Notes: generated by a model from the letters alone, not told the origin. Shown: positions 8,824 through 17,570, counted from the first letter of the stretch. The stretch is 64,000 nucleotides of DNA from Thalassorhabdus alkalitolerans (GCF_042656585.1 NZ_JBHSPG010000023.1), one strand, 5' to 3'. Made by a program: numbers and translations.

Positions 8824-10158
8824 CTATAAAATAATGTTTTGATTTTCGATTTCTGATTCCACGGTCTTCTTTTTAAACAAGCGGATCAGAATGATAGGCA
8901 GTAATATAGCCAGGGCTAAATATAAAGAAGAAAAAAGAAGAAGCATTTCAAAAACGTGTTCAGAGGTAGTAGCCGCTTCTGCCACAGTCAGATACCCCCG
9001 TAAAATCCATGGCTGTCTGCCTGCTTCAGTCATAATCCATCCAAACTCAATAGAAAGAATAGAAAGAGGAGCACAAATGATAATGGCTCGCAGCAACCAC
9101 TTGTTTAACGAGTTAAACCGATTAAAGTAATAAAAAACTAAATAGGCAAAAGCCACGGCAGCAAGAAACATACCAATTGTTATCATTAGGTTAAAGAAAT
9201 AATGGATATAGAGAGGAGGCCAAAGTTCTTCAGGAAAGTCGTTTAACCCAATAACTTCAGCTGTCGGCCGGTTAAACGCCAAGATACTTAGTGCGTAAGG
9301 AATACGTATACCAAACTTTACTTCCTGCTCATCAGGGTCCAAAATTCCTCCTAACAATAAGGTGGCACGATCCTCTGTTTCAAAATGCCATTCCGCAGCA
9401 GCCAGCTTTTCAGGCTGATAAACTGCGAGAAATTTTCCCCCAATGTCTCCATTTATAATAGTGGCAATCGAAAATACGAAACATCCAATCATGGCTAAGT
9501 GAAGAGCTTTTTTGTAATAGATGTGTGTCTTTCCTCGAAGGATATGAAAAGCTGCGATAGCAGCTAACAAGAAAGCTCCGGTTAAATACGCGGTGGTAAG
9601 TACATGGGAAACCTTAGAAGGCATCGCAGGGTTAAACATAGCTACTAAAGGCTGGACGTTCATAATTGTACCTTCTGCCAGATCAAATCCTTGAGGAGTA
9701 TTCATAAAAGCGTTCACACTTGTAATAAAAAAAGCAGACGCCGATGAACCAATAATGATGGGAATGGATAAAAGCCAGTGGTATATAGGATTTTTGAATC
9801 TCTCCCACGTATATAAATAAATCCCCAGGAAAATAGCTTCAAAAAAGAAAGCGAAGGTTTCCATAAATAAAGGGAGACTAATAACATGACCTGCGGCTTG
9901 CATGAAGCTTGGCCACAATAATGATAATTGAAAGCCGATGATTGTTCCTGTCACGACGCCAACGGCTACTAATATCGTGTATCCTCTCGTCCACCGGCGT
10001 GCAAGCAATATGTAATGGGGGTCTTTTTTTTTGATTCCAACCAGTTCAGCAATGGATATAAAAATGGGCAGGCCTACGCCAATGGTAGCCATCACAATAT
10101 GAAAGGCCAGGGTCACAAACGTTAATAATCGGCTTAGCACTACCGGATCATCAATCAT
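8824..10158 (-). CDS. cydA: Cytochrome bd oxidase subunit I
   Basis: Haem-carrying subunit of cytochrome bd oxidase. The 444-residue protein has about nine membrane helices. DDPVVLSRLLTFVTLAFHIVMA places the high-spin haem histidine region near the N-terminus. METFAFFFEAIFLGIYLYTWERF matches the conserved haem-binding glutamate helix, and GWIMTEAGRQPW matches the quinol-side motif. The short Q-loop resembles the YthA/Geobacillus type rather than E. coli. I chose ATG 10158 (GGAGGAG before it), not the upstream start at 10191, because that frame would overlap the cydS-like gene. Confidence 0.92.
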   Translation of the reverse strand: MIDDPVVLSRLLTFVTLAFHIVMATIGVGLPIFISIAELVGIKKKDPHYILLARRWTRGYTILVAVGVVTGTIIGFQLSLLWPSFMQAAGHVISLPLFMETFAFFFEAIFLGIYLYTWERFKNPIYHWLLSIPIIIGSSASAFFITSVNAFMNTPQGFDLAEGTIMNVQPLVAMFNPAMPSKVSHVLTTAYLTGAFLLAAIAAFHILRGKTHIYYKKALHLAMIGCFVFSIATIINGDIGGKFLAVYQPEKLAAAEWHFETEDRATLLLGGILDPDEQEVKFGIRIPYALSILAFNRPTAEVIGLNDFPEELWPPLYIHYFFNLMITIGMFLAAVAFAYLVFYYFNRFNSLNKWLLRAIIICAPLSILSIEFGWIMTEAGRQPWILRGYLTVAEAATTSEHVFEMLLLFSSLYLALAILLPIILIRLFKKKTVESEIENQNIIL

Positions 10159-10288
10159 TTTTCTCCTCCTCCATCGTATTCTCTGTAGCATACGGCTCCT
10201 TAGATCTGCTTACCCAAAAGAAAAAAACAGCTAAAGAAATGAAAATTACCATGACGGGCAAGATCATAATCATGAAATTATTGATCAC
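10151..10288 (-). CDS. cydS: CydS-like small subunit of cytochrome bd oxidase
   Basis: A 45-residue protein starting at a GTG with AGAGGAGG before it. It has one hydrophobic helix (residues about 5-27: FMIMILPVMVIFISLAVFFF) followed by WVSRSKEP and an acidic tail. From memory, Geobacillus CydS has the order FLIM-P-V-S-V-A-FWV in its single helix, and this protein can be laid over it without gaps. Its stop codon overlaps the cydA start by several bases, so the two are coupled. The small subunit is thought to stabilise the haem region of the oxidase. Placement before cydA is unlike E. coli cydX, which follows cydB. Confidence 0.78.
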   Translation of the reverse strand: MINNFMIMILPVMVIFISLAVFFFWVSRSKEPYATENTMEEEKND

Positions 10289-10451
10289 TGTACCATCCTC
10301 CTCTTAATGCTCTTAGTATGACTGCATAAATGTGGAAATATGTAGGGTGAGAAAAATCAGGATAGTGGGAGAAGGTTTGTTGCATGTGATGAACTGAATA
10401 AAGCTTTCTTTCATTAGAGAAAATAAAAGGGGTTGATCAGGAGGTGAAACG

Positions 10452-10655
10452 ATGAGGAACTCATTTGCCAATCATGAAGCAATGGAAGCCCATGAAATCC
10501 TGAACTTCAAGACTGTCTGTCTGTTAAAGGCCAAAATGATGCAGGGTATTGTCTTTGATCAGGATTTGCGGGCGCTGATGGAACAGGATGTTCAACAATC
10601 AATTCTGGATATAAAGGAACTGGAGCGTTTGTATCAGGAAGGAAATATGCAGTAA
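10452..10655 (+). CDS. YraG-like spore coat-associated small protein
   Basis: A 67-residue hydrophilic helical protein with AMEAHEILNFKTVCLLKAK, which looks like the N-terminal half of the CotF/YraG spore-coat family. The start follows AGGAGGTG. It is 13 bases ahead of a second CotF-family-like gene and then a zinc alcohol dehydrogenase. I recall the same order (yraG-yraF-adhB) in B. subtilis, where these genes are linked to sporulation. Role in the coat is inferred; no catalytic motif is present. Confidence 0.7.
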   Translation: MRNSFANHEAMEAHEILNFKTVCLLKAKMMQGIVFDQDLRALMEQDVQQSILDIKELERLYQEGNMQ

Positions 10656-10668
10656 AGGAGAAAAAAGG

Positions 10669-11031
10669 ATGAATGAAGATTTTTTAGACCCGATTAATGC
10701 TGTTGGAATGCCTGATCAGGCTGATTCAGCTATAGCCTTAGATTTTCTGTTGACTGCTAAAACAGGGGTAAGATATTATTCTATGGCTTTAACAGAAACA
10801 GCAACACCAGAGTTAAGGACAGCATTAATTAATCAAATGACAGCCGCGATTAACCTTCATGGGCAAATATCACAGCTTATGATGAATAAGGGATGGCTTA
10901 GGCCGTTTGATGTGAAAGAGCAATTTGAACTAGACATAAAATCTGCACAAACAGCAGTGGAGATAGCAAATTTAACTCTCTTCCCTAATGATACAGATCG
11001 GTTAGGAACGTTTGCGACTCCATATGAATAA
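10669..11031 (+). CDS. YraF-like / CotF-family spore coat protein
   Basis: A 120-residue, mainly helical protein with ALDFLLTAKTGVRYYSMAL and INLHGQISQLMMNKGW, patterns of the ferritin-like CotF spore coat family in which pairs of helices pack together. The C-terminal MMNKGWLRPFD is typical of this group. It starts after AAGGAG and sits in a tight operon between the YraG-like and AdhB-like genes. Sporulation role is inferred from family and synteny. Confidence 0.75.
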   Translation: MNEDFLDPINAVGMPDQADSAIALDFLLTAKTGVRYYSMALTETATPELRTALINQMTAAINLHGQISQLMMNKGWLRPFDVKEQFELDIKSAQTAVEIANLTLFPNDTDRLGTFATPYE

Positions 11032-11053
11032 TTAACCTGTAGGAGGAAGAGGA

Positions 11054-12190
11054 ATGAAAGCAGTGACATATCAAGGGATCAAGGATGTAAGAGTCAAAGA
11101 AGTCCCTGCACCCAAAATCGAAAAACCAGATGATATTATTGTCAAATTAACCACAACTGCTATATGCGGCTCTGATCTTCACCTTATTCATGGAATGATT
11201 CCAAATTTTCCAGAAGATTATATTATTGGCCATGAGCCACAGGGTATTGTAGAAGAAACAGGTCCGGAAGTAACCAAAGTTAAAAAAGGGGATCGGGTCA
11301 TCATTCCTTTTAACGTCAGCTGTGGAGAATGCTGGTTTTGTCAGCATGAATTAGAAAGCCAGTGTGATAATTCAAATGAAAATGGGGACATGGGAGCTTA
11401 TTTTGGATACTCAGATACAGCAGGAGGGTATCCGGGCGGACAAGCTGAATATATGAGAGTGCCCTATGGAAATTTCGTTCCTTTCAAAATCCCTGAAGAT
11501 AGTGAAATTGAAGATGAAAAGCTGGTTCTCCTTTCTGATGTCATGCCCACGGCCTATTGGAGTGTTGATAACGCCGGGGTGAAAAAGGGAGATACAGTAA
11601 TTATTCTTGGGTGCGGACCTGTCGGCCTTATGGCTCAAAAGTTTGCCTGGCTGAAAGGAGCAGAAAGGGTCATAGCCGTCGATTACGTGGATTATCGTCT
11701 TCAGCATGCCAAGCGGACAAATAATGTAGAAATCATAAACTTTGAGCAGCAAAAAGAAATAGGGTTACATTTGAAGGAAATGACCAATGGCGGTGCGGAA
11801 GTAGTAATTGATTGTGTAGGCATGGACGGTAAGATGACTCCCCTTGAATTTTTAGCGACAGGAATGAAATTACATGGCGGTTCCATGAGTGCGATTACTA
11901 TGGCAGCTCAGGCTGTGAGAAAAGCAGGTACTATTCAATTAACGGGCATATATGGAATGCGTTATAATGCTTTTCCTCTTGGCGATATATTTCAGCGCAA
12001 CGTCAATATAAAAACCGGCCAGGCTCCAGTGATTCATTATATGCCTGCCCTTTACAATATGATTGCTGAAGGAACAGTCGATCCTGGGGATATTATTACT
12101 CACGTCCTGCCGTTAGAAGAAGCAAAACATGGGTATGAAGTATTTGATACAAAAACAGAAGAGTGTATAAAAGTCGTATTAAAACCGTAA
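11054..12190 (+). CDS. adhB: Zinc-dependent alcohol dehydrogenase (AdhB-like)
   Basis: Medium-chain dehydrogenase of 378 residues that should oxidise an alcohol or aldehyde adduct with NAD. The catalytic zinc ligands are Cys38 (AICGSDLH) and His60-Glu61 (GHEPQG). The structural zinc ligands are Cys90, Cys93, Cys96 and Cys104. The nucleotide-binding turn is GCGPVG. It is most like the formaldehyde-dehydrogenase-related branch that includes B. subtilis AdhB. The start follows GTAGGAGGAAGAGG. Third gene of a likely operon with two coat-like genes; the true substrate is unknown. Confidence 0.85.
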   Translation: MKAVTYQGIKDVRVKEVPAPKIEKPDDIIVKLTTTAICGSDLHLIHGMIPNFPEDYIIGHEPQGIVEETGPEVTKVKKGDRVIIPFNVSCGECWFCQHELESQCDNSNENGDMGAYFGYSDTAGGYPGGQAEYMRVPYGNFVPFKIPEDSEIEDEKLVLLSDVMPTAYWSVDNAGVKKGDTVIILGCGPVGLMAQKFAWLKGAERVIAVDYVDYRLQHAKRTNNVEIINFEQQKEIGLHLKEMTNGGAEVVIDCVGMDGKMTPLEFLATGMKLHGGSMSAITMAAQAVRKAGTIQLTGIYGMRYNAFPLGDIFQRNVNIKTGQAPVIHYMPALYNMIAEGTVDPGDIITHVLPLEEAKHGYEVFDTKTEECIKVVLKP

Positions 12191-12212
12191 AAAGAATTGA
12201 TGTAGAGAGTAT

Positions 12213-12240
12213 CTCTGGTGCCCAGAGGTGCTTTTTATTT
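12213..12240 (+). terminator. Weak intrinsic terminator after adhB
   Basis: Short stem CTCTGG / CCAGAG with a 3-base loop, followed closely by CTTTTTATTTATTTTTT. Confidence 0.55.
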
Positions 12241-12509
12241 ATTTTTTAATGGCTTTGTTACATTTTGCTGGTGATTTTCGTTAAAAGCCGCTCGCTTGCA
12301 TATAAAGGTACATGTGCGGTACCAGGCGTCTCGCACTTTTGTCAATCAAATGAGTTAAAAAACAACACAGAGCCTCTTTACTAGACAAAGGGTAAAATAA
12401 ATGTGTGATAAACTTCACATCATCTTTATAAAGGAAAATATATAGTACTTATATAAGCTTCCATGTAAGAGGAGCTTGTAAATGGTGAACTGGTAAAGGA
12501 GAGATTCTA
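12241..12509 (+). other. Intergenic leader of hpf
   Basis: About 270 bases without a convincing gene. It must hold the promoter for hpf. An AAAGGAAAAT near 12430 resembles the -35 of a sigma-H promoter, which would fit what is known for B. subtilis hpf (yvyD), but I find no good matching -10, so this is only a suggestion. Confidence 0.4.
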
Positions 12510-13055
12510 ATGGAATTTGTCATAAGAGGTAAAGGAATGGAAGTAACAGAAAGCTTAAGAGAGTATTCTTTAAATAAACTCCAAAGAATTGAAAGATTCC
12601 TTGATCAAGCAAATGAAGCTGTTGTTCATGTAACGTTGAAAGTGACTCGGAATCAGCAGGGAGTGGAAGTTACAATTCCAAATGCGCCTATCATCCTTAG
12701 AGCTGAAGAGATGAACAAAGACATGTACGCTGCGATTGATGCAGTTATTGAAAAATTAGAACGCCAAATGAAAAAGTATAAAACTAAAGTTAACCGTAAA
12801 TTCAGGAATGACAACAGCTTAAAAGCAATGAACAGCGAGGAGTATGGAGGAGGACAAGCTGTCCTTACAGAGGATCCAGAAGAAATTATACGGAAGAAAA
12901 GATTTGCATTAAAGCCTATGGATGAAGAAGAAGCAATTCTTCAAATGAACATGCTTGACCATCAATTCTTTGTTTACAAGGATATGGAAACAAATGAAAC
13001 GAACGTCGTGTATAGACGTCATGACGGAAGGTACGGTCTTATACAGGGAGCGTAA
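12510..13055 (+). CDS. hpf: Long-form ribosome hibernation promoting factor
   Basis: Binds the 30S subunit and pairs two 70S ribosomes into inactive 100S dimers in stationary phase. The 181-residue length marks the long form: an N-terminal HPF/RaiA domain (about 1-100, FVIRGKGMEVTESLREY, HVTLKVTR) and a C-terminal dimerisation domain (about 125-181, RKKRFALKPMDEEEAILQM to VVYRRHDGRYGLI). The start follows AAAGGAGAG. A strong terminator follows, so it is a single-gene unit; secA does not follow as it does in B. subtilis. Confidence 0.95.
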   Translation: MEFVIRGKGMEVTESLREYSLNKLQRIERFLDQANEAVVHVTLKVTRNQQGVEVTIPNAPIILRAEEMNKDMYAAIDAVIEKLERQMKKYKTKVNRKFRNDNSLKAMNSEEYGGGQAVLTEDPEEIIRKKRFALKPMDEEEAILQMNMLDHQFFVYKDMETNETNVVYRRHDGRYGLIQGA

Positions 13056-13082
13056 GTATGATAAAACTACAAACTCCTTTTG

Positions 13083-13112
13083 CTGTGAGAAGCTCTTCTC
13101 ACAGTTTTTTTT
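13083..13112 (+). terminator. Intrinsic terminator after hpf
   Basis: Stem CTGTGAGAA / TTCTCACAG with a 4-base loop and eight T. Confidence 0.93.
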
Positions 13113-13237
13113 ACATAACCTGTGAAATGTACCCTGGGGGCTCTTCGGCTCACTCGATTCCCGAAGACATTTTGGGCTATACAATCAAAATATTTATAAA
13201 TACAATTCCTGACATTAACAAAACCTTGTAAAAATAG

Positions 13238-13260
13238 CCCCCCATTTTACTAAATGAGGG
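13238..13260 (-). terminator. Terminator of the universal stress genes
   Basis: On the minus strand, CCCTCATTT pairs with AAATGGGGG (one mismatch), followed by CTATTTTTAC. It lies about 20 bases past the stop of the usp gene at 13281. Confidence 0.6.
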
Positions 13261-13280
13261 ACTTTTAAGTTTCTTTTGCC

Positions 13281-13718
13281 CTAACGTCTTACGATCAATA
13301 CATCACGTTTTGCGTTTCTGGCAACTTGTTCAGAAACACTGCCGATGACAAATCTTTCTACGGCTCCCAGCCCTGTTGCGCCGACAACAATCAAATCAGC
13401 CTGCCATTTGTCTGCAATTTCTCTGCCGAGCATGACTTTAGGGGAACCAAAATCCAGGGAGGTTTCTACATTCTCGATCCCGCTTTCAACGGCTTCTTTT
13501 TTATATTGATTCAAAAGCTGCTGTCCTGTATCTTCTATCCAGTTAGTGAAATTAGGGCTGTACGGCTCGATTCGAGAAAAGGAACGCAGGTCCACAACAT
13601 GGGAGATGATGAGACGCGCTTTAGACTTTTTGCTAATCTTTAACGCCTTTTCGAAAGCATGTTTTGCCCCTTCTGAGCCATCAACAGCTACTAAAACATT
13701 CTTATATTGTAAAGTCAT
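13281..13718 (-). CDS. Universal stress protein A family
   Basis: A 145-residue single-domain UspA protein, cytoplasmic, usually an ATP-binding dimer induced by starvation or stress. The ATP-loop signature G-2x-G-9x-G-S is complete: GATG, nine residues, then GS (VGATGLGAVERFVIGS). The N-terminal VLVAVDGSEGAKHAFEKAL is typical. A second paralogue lies directly upstream on the same strand, 31 bases away, so the pair is probably one operon made by duplication. Confidence 0.92.
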   Translation of the reverse strand: MTLQYKNVLVAVDGSEGAKHAFEKALKISKKSKARLIISHVVDLRSFSRIEPYSPNFTNWIEDTGQQLLNQYKKEAVESGIENVETSLDFGSPKVMLGREIADKWQADLIVVGATGLGAVERFVIGSVSEQVARNAKRDVLIVRR

Positions 13719-13749
13719 CTTTGTTTCCTCCTATGAAAAATGGTATAAA

Positions 13750-14196
13750 CTAATCAGTAGACTTACGAACAATTAATACGTCGCAATCAGCACGACGGGC
13801 AATGTTTTCCGAAACGCTGCCAAGAAAGATCCGCTGTGCTGCATTAATGCCTGTGGCCCCGACTATGATTACGTCAGCTTCATGTTTTCTGGCAATTTCT
13901 GTTGGTATTTTCACTTTGGGTGTTCCATACTCAAGGACGGTTTCCACGTTGTTGATTCCACTATTGATTGCTTTTTCTTTATAATTTTCAAGCAGTTCTT
14001 CACCGTATTTTTTAGCTCTGAGAAATGCGGCGTCATCATATTGTTCGAGGGAAGAGGTAATTCTTGTATCTACGACATGGGAAATGATCAACTTAGCATC
14101 GTTTTCTTTGGCCAGCTCAAATCCTTTTTTGAGGGCTTGAAAGGATTCTTCTGAACTATCAACAGCTGCTAGAAGCGTTTTATATTCTTGGTTCAT
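13750..14196 (-). CDS. Universal stress protein A family (paralogue)
   Basis: A 148-residue UspA protein starting at the ATG at 14196, which has AAGGAGG before it; the longer in-frame extension to 14274 has no such site. TLLAAVDSSEESFQAL opens the domain and GATGINAAQRIFLGS gives the complete ATP-binding G-2x-G-9x-G-S signature. It shares much of its pattern with the next gene (VETxLxxGxPKV, DVLIVR ending), so the two are duplicates. Confidence 0.92.
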   Translation of the reverse strand: MNQEYKTLLAAVDSSEESFQALKKGFELAKENDAKLIISHVVDTRITSSLEQYDDAAFLRAKKYGEELLENYKEKAINSGINNVETVLEYGTPKVKIPTEIARKHEADVIIVGATGINAAQRIFLGSVSENIARRADCDVLIVRKSTD

Positions 14197-14390
14197 GTTT
14201 ACTGCCTCCTTATTAAAACTCTCTATACTCTTATTATAAAAAAAGAGAAGAGAGCAAGGTGTGAGATCTGTCACACTTTATGGGTTTTAATTTTTGTGAC
14301 CAGAAGTATATTTTGAGGCATCTGACTCTTCATTGATTAAAAAACTATGATCATTTAAAGTAATAGAATATATTAGTAAGGAGAAATTAT

Positions 14391-15164
14391 ATGAGTGAAA
14401 TAAAAGGTAAGCTAGAAAATGGGAAAAATGCAGTAGGAGATAAACCTGAGATTTGTGTCCCCTTGATTGGTAAGGATGAGCAAGAAATCATGCAAGAGCT
14501 TGAAAAGATAGTGAAAGATAAACCAGACATTATAGAATGGCGGGCAGACTTCTTTAAGGACTTATCTAATGTTGAAAAAGTAATTTCCACCCTGCAAAAA
14601 ATCAAAGAGAGTGGGAATGAAATACCCATTTTATTTACGATTAGAAGTGAAAAAGAAGGAGGACAACCTGCAAGAATTGGGGAAGAGGAGAAAATGGAAG
14701 TGTTTGCACAAGTTTGTGCAAGCGGATACGTTTCTTTTGTTGACTACGAATTAGCCAATAATCATGAAAGTATAGCAAGGCTTAGGCGTTTTTCGAAGGA
14801 AAATGGTGTTAAACTGCTCATTTCCCACCATAACTTTGAGGAAACCCCGGAATTGTCAGAAATGATCTCCAAATGTAAAGAAGCAGAATTATTACAGGCT
14901 GATATTGTTAAAATTGCTGTGATGCCAAATAATATGGATGATGTTCTTTTGTTGTTGGAAGCAACAAATAAATTATCTAAAATGTTAAGTGTCCCGTTAG
15001 TAACAATTTCAATGGGCAAGTATGGAGCCATAACAAGGATGTTAGGATGGGTCTTTGGTTCAGCAATCACTTTTGCAGTTGGGGAGCAGAGTTCAGCACC
15101 GGGCCAAATACCAATAGAGAAACTTAAAGAAATGATCAAACTAGCAGATGAATCAATGTCCTAA
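14391..15164 (+). CDS. aroD: Type I 3-dehydroquinate dehydratase
   Basis: Removes water from 3-dehydroquinate to form 3-dehydroshikimate in the shikimate pathway, through a Schiff base. The 257-residue TIM-barrel protein shows EWRADFF (49-55), the catalytic histidine in ISHHNFE (146/147) and the Schiff-base lysine Lys174 in ADIVKIAVMP. The C-terminal FGSAITFAVG and SAPGQIPI close the active site. The start follows AAGGAG. It is a single-gene unit with its own terminator, away from other aro genes, although aroK is 5 kb downstream. Confidence 0.94.
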   Translation: MSEIKGKLENGKNAVGDKPEICVPLIGKDEQEIMQELEKIVKDKPDIIEWRADFFKDLSNVEKVISTLQKIKESGNEIPILFTIRSEKEGGQPARIGEEEKMEVFAQVCASGYVSFVDYELANNHESIARLRRFSKENGVKLLISHHNFEETPELSEMISKCKEAELLQADIVKIAVMPNNMDDVLLLLEATNKLSKMLSVPLVTISMGKYGAITRMLGWVFGSAITFAVGEQSSAPGQIPIEKLKEMIKLADESMS

Positions 15165-15173
15165 CCTTTTATA

Positions 15174-15217
15174 CCTCCTATAGTTGGAAAAGACTATTTC
15201 CAGCTAGGGAGGTTTTT
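15174..15217 (+). terminator. Intrinsic terminator after aroD
   Basis: Long imperfect stem (CCTCC...TAGTTGGAAA pairing with TTTCCAGCTA...GGAGG) followed by five T. Confidence 0.85.
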
Positions 15218-15304
15218 GTTATGAAAACAAAACAAAAAGAACTCAATTGGATAATTCCAATGTAAGTTCTCTATTAAGAAAAGTAATAGAGTTTTGTATA
15301 AGAG

Positions 15305-15481
15305 TTATGCAGAAAAGACAGAAATCGTTTCACCCAAAAGCAAGTAAAGCTCGTTCTCTAACTCTTTCTCTGTTGCCTGGTAAAGCTGTCTGCCATCAGA
15401 CATTTTATAAATATTGTGGTGCAAAAGGATATCAATCATTTCATTTTTATTGATGTAGTTTGATGTAACAGTAAAAGACAT
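15305..15481 (-). CDS. Fur-regulated basic protein A-like small protein
   Basis: A 58-residue protein whose core (NKNEMIDILLHHNIYKMSDG then RQLYQATEKELENEL) resembles the FbpA family, in which a short helix precedes a conserved RQLYELTLSELE motif. In B. subtilis such proteins are induced by iron limitation and thought to act in iron sparing. The ATG at 15481 has GGGGGT ten bases before it; the ATG nine bases earlier is too close to that site. A perfect cre box lies just upstream. I see no clear Fur box, so the regulation may differ from the namesake. Confidence 0.6.
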   Translation of the reverse strand: MSFTVTSNYINKNEMIDILLHHNIYKMSDGRQLYQATEKELENELYLLLGETISVFSA

Positions 15482-15501
15482 AGAAACCATACCCCCTAAT
15501 A

Positions 15502-15515
15502 TGTAAGCGCTTTCA
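15502..15515. promoter_or_regulatory. Perfect cre box (CcpA site) candidate
   Basis: TGTAAGCGCTTTCA matches the consensus TGWAANCGNTNWCA at all fixed positions. It lies 20 bases upstream of the start codon of the FbpA-like gene, where bound CcpA would block transcription on the minus strand. Confidence 0.7.
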
Positions 15516-15735
15516 ATTTAATTATAGTTTATCTCTATGAACCTGTCAATTTGCAATTACAAAAATTAGTAAATGAATATATTATTTTCTTACTTCCATT
15601 TTTTTCTTAGACAATTTTATTAGCTTCCTAATAAAAAAGAATAGCTTCTATTACCATATATTTATGATGATTATCTCATTTACATTAGGAAAAGAAAGGA
15701 GTATACTCATTAATTGTTTAGGAGGCTAACTATTT

Positions 15736-16191
15736 ATGAAAAAGTTAGAGGAAAATTTGAGCTATAACATAGGAGTGCTGGCTCACCTGTTGCGTAATCA
15801 CCACAACCAGGTATTGATGAGTTTTGATCTGAGTTTTTCGCAAGCTAAAGTTCTTTATTTTTTGCATGAGTTTGGTGAGCAAAGTCAATCTTCTCTGCAA
15901 AAACGGTTATATATACAGCCTTCATCTATGAATGGACTGGTAGAATCAATGGTTAAGAAAAACCTTATTGAAAAAAAAGAAAGCCAGCTTGACCGAAGGA
16001 CAAAGCTCATTTCTTTGACCGAAAAGGGAATAGAAACAGAAGGAAGACTGCGAGAAGTAAGAGAAGAGGTTGAAACCGACCTTGTGAGGGACTTTGAGCC
16101 GGCAGAAAGGGAATTGCTTCTTAGCTGGCTTAAGAAAATGACTCTGAGAATGCAGCAAAGAAACGGCCAGAATGAAAAGGAGTTAAAGTAA
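15736..16191 (+). CDS. MarR-family transcriptional regulator
   Basis: A 151-residue winged-helix regulator. The recognition helix region is QSSLQKRLYIQPSSMNGLVESMVKKNLI and the wing is ESQLDRRTKLISLTEKG, both standard for MarR. It overlaps the start of a MATE efflux gene (TAATG), so it very likely controls this two-gene operon and answers to a toxic compound exported by it. The start follows TTAGGAGG. The ligand is unknown. Confidence 0.9.
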   Translation: MKKLEENLSYNIGVLAHLLRNHHNQVLMSFDLSFSQAKVLYFLHEFGEQSQSSLQKRLYIQPSSMNGLVESMVKKNLIEKKESQLDRRTKLISLTEKGIETEGRLREVREEVETDLVRDFEPAERELLLSWLKKMTLRMQQRNGQNEKELK

Positions 16192-17570
16192 TGAAAAAGC
16201 AAAGTGACCAGCTTGGAACTGAACCGATTCCCAAGCTATTAAGAAACATCTCCGTCCCTGCTATGATAGGGATGTTTGTCATGGCTTTATATAACGTAGT
16301 TGATACAATCTTTATTTCTCATGGGGTTGGTCTGGACGCAGTAGCAGGAGTGACGATTGCCTTCCCTGTTATGATGATTATGATGGCTGTAGCAGCGGCT
16401 TTTGGAATGGGTGGTGCTTCGGTCATTTCACGGCGGCTTGGAGCCCAGAAAAAAGATGATGCCGATAAAGTATTAGGAAATATCCTGTTTATGATTCTTT
16501 TGATAGGGGCTGTTTCCTTTATAGGAGCTTTCACGATCATTGAGCCGCTTGCTCAATTGTTCGGAGCAACTCCCGAAGTTCTTTCCTATGCAGTAGAGTA
16601 CCTGTTTCCGATTCTTATTGGGTCCGTTTTCTTTGCTTTTGGTTTTACAGCAAATGCCATTATTCGATCAGAAGGGAATTCCCGTTTTGCCATGTTGACG
16701 ATGGTCATCCCTTCGATTCTGAATATTATTTTAAGCCCCATTTTTATATTTGTATTTAACATGGGTGTAGGCGGGGCTGCAATAGCTACTGTTTTGTCAC
16801 AAGGAATTATTAGTGTCATCGTTCTATGGTATTTCCTGACAGGACGGAGTACATTAACGATTAAGATTGAAAACCTGCTTCCTCAATGGGTGATTATCAA
16901 GGAAGTGTCTGTTATAGGGTTTCCGGCTTTTGTCCGTCAGTCATCAGGAAGCGTAATGATGATAGCAATAAACACAATGCTAATCCGTTATGGCGGTGAA
17001 TTCTACGTCAGTGTGTTTGGTATTGTTCAAAGAATAGCGATGTTTACGTTGATGCCCATGATGGGGATTCTTCAGGGAATGCAGCCTATCGTAGGGTATA
17101 ATTACGGAGCAAAACAATACGGGAGAATGAGGGAAACCATTCTCCTGAGCTTTAAAGTTGTAACTGTTATATCAACTTTTATTTTTGTTCTAATGATTGC
17201 TGTACCTGCCCCATTTATGAGAGTCTTTACAAGTGACCCTGCAACGATAGAATCCGGTGTGGAGGCTATAAGAATTATGTTTGCTGCAGCCTTTTTGATT
17301 GGGGCGCAGGTGTTAAGCGGCGGATTATACCAGGCATTGGGCATGGCAAAACCAGCTCTTGTGTTATCAATGGCAAGGCAAATATTGTTTTTGATTCCTT
17401 TGGTCCTTATCCTGCCATCATTTTTAGGGGTGTACGGTGTATGGATAGCTTTCCCCCTTGCAGATATCCTTGCTTGCGCACTAGCTGCCATTTTCTTATG
17501 GAAAGACAGAGAGTTGTTTTTTAAGAAAAAAGACAAAGATCATACAATGGAACAGGAAGCAAAAGCCTAG
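16191..17570 (+). CDS. MATE-family multidrug/Na+ efflux carrier
   Basis: A 459-residue, about 12-helix inner membrane antiporter of the multi antimicrobial extrusion family, which exports organic cations in exchange for Na+ or H+. The N-terminal IPKLLRNISVPAMIGMF and MALYNVVDTIFISHGVG are typical of the DinF/NorM-like bacterial group, and MGILQGMQPIVGYNYGAKQY in the second half is the repeated family motif. Translation is coupled to the MarR gene ahead. A drug or dye as substrate is likely but not known. Confidence 0.92.
   Translation: MKKQSDQLGTEPIPKLLRNISVPAMIGMFVMALYNVVDTIFISHGVGLDAVAGVTIAFPVMMIMMAVAAAFGMGGASVISRRLGAQKKDDADKVLGNILFMILLIGAVSFIGAFTIIEPLAQLFGATPEVLSYAVEYLFPILIGSVFFAFGFTANAIIRSEGNSRFAMLTMVIPSILNIILSPIFIFVFNMGVGGAAIATVLSQGIISVIVLWYFLTGRSTLTIKIENLLPQWVIIKEVSVIGFPAFVRQSSGSVMMIAINTMLIRYGGEFYVSVFGIVQRIAMFTLMPMMGILQGMQPIVGYNYGAKQYGRMRETILLSFKVVTVISTFIFVLMIAVPAPFMRVFTSDPATIESGVEAIRIMFAAAFLIGAQVLSGGLYQALGMAKPALVLSMARQILFLIPLVLILPSFLGVYGVWIAFPLADILACALAAIFLWKDRELFFKKKDKDHTMEQEAKA

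Noticed and set aside
15217..15261. 14-codon frame MKTKQKELNW after the aroD terminator
   Set aside because: Starts within the terminator T run and has no ribosome site.
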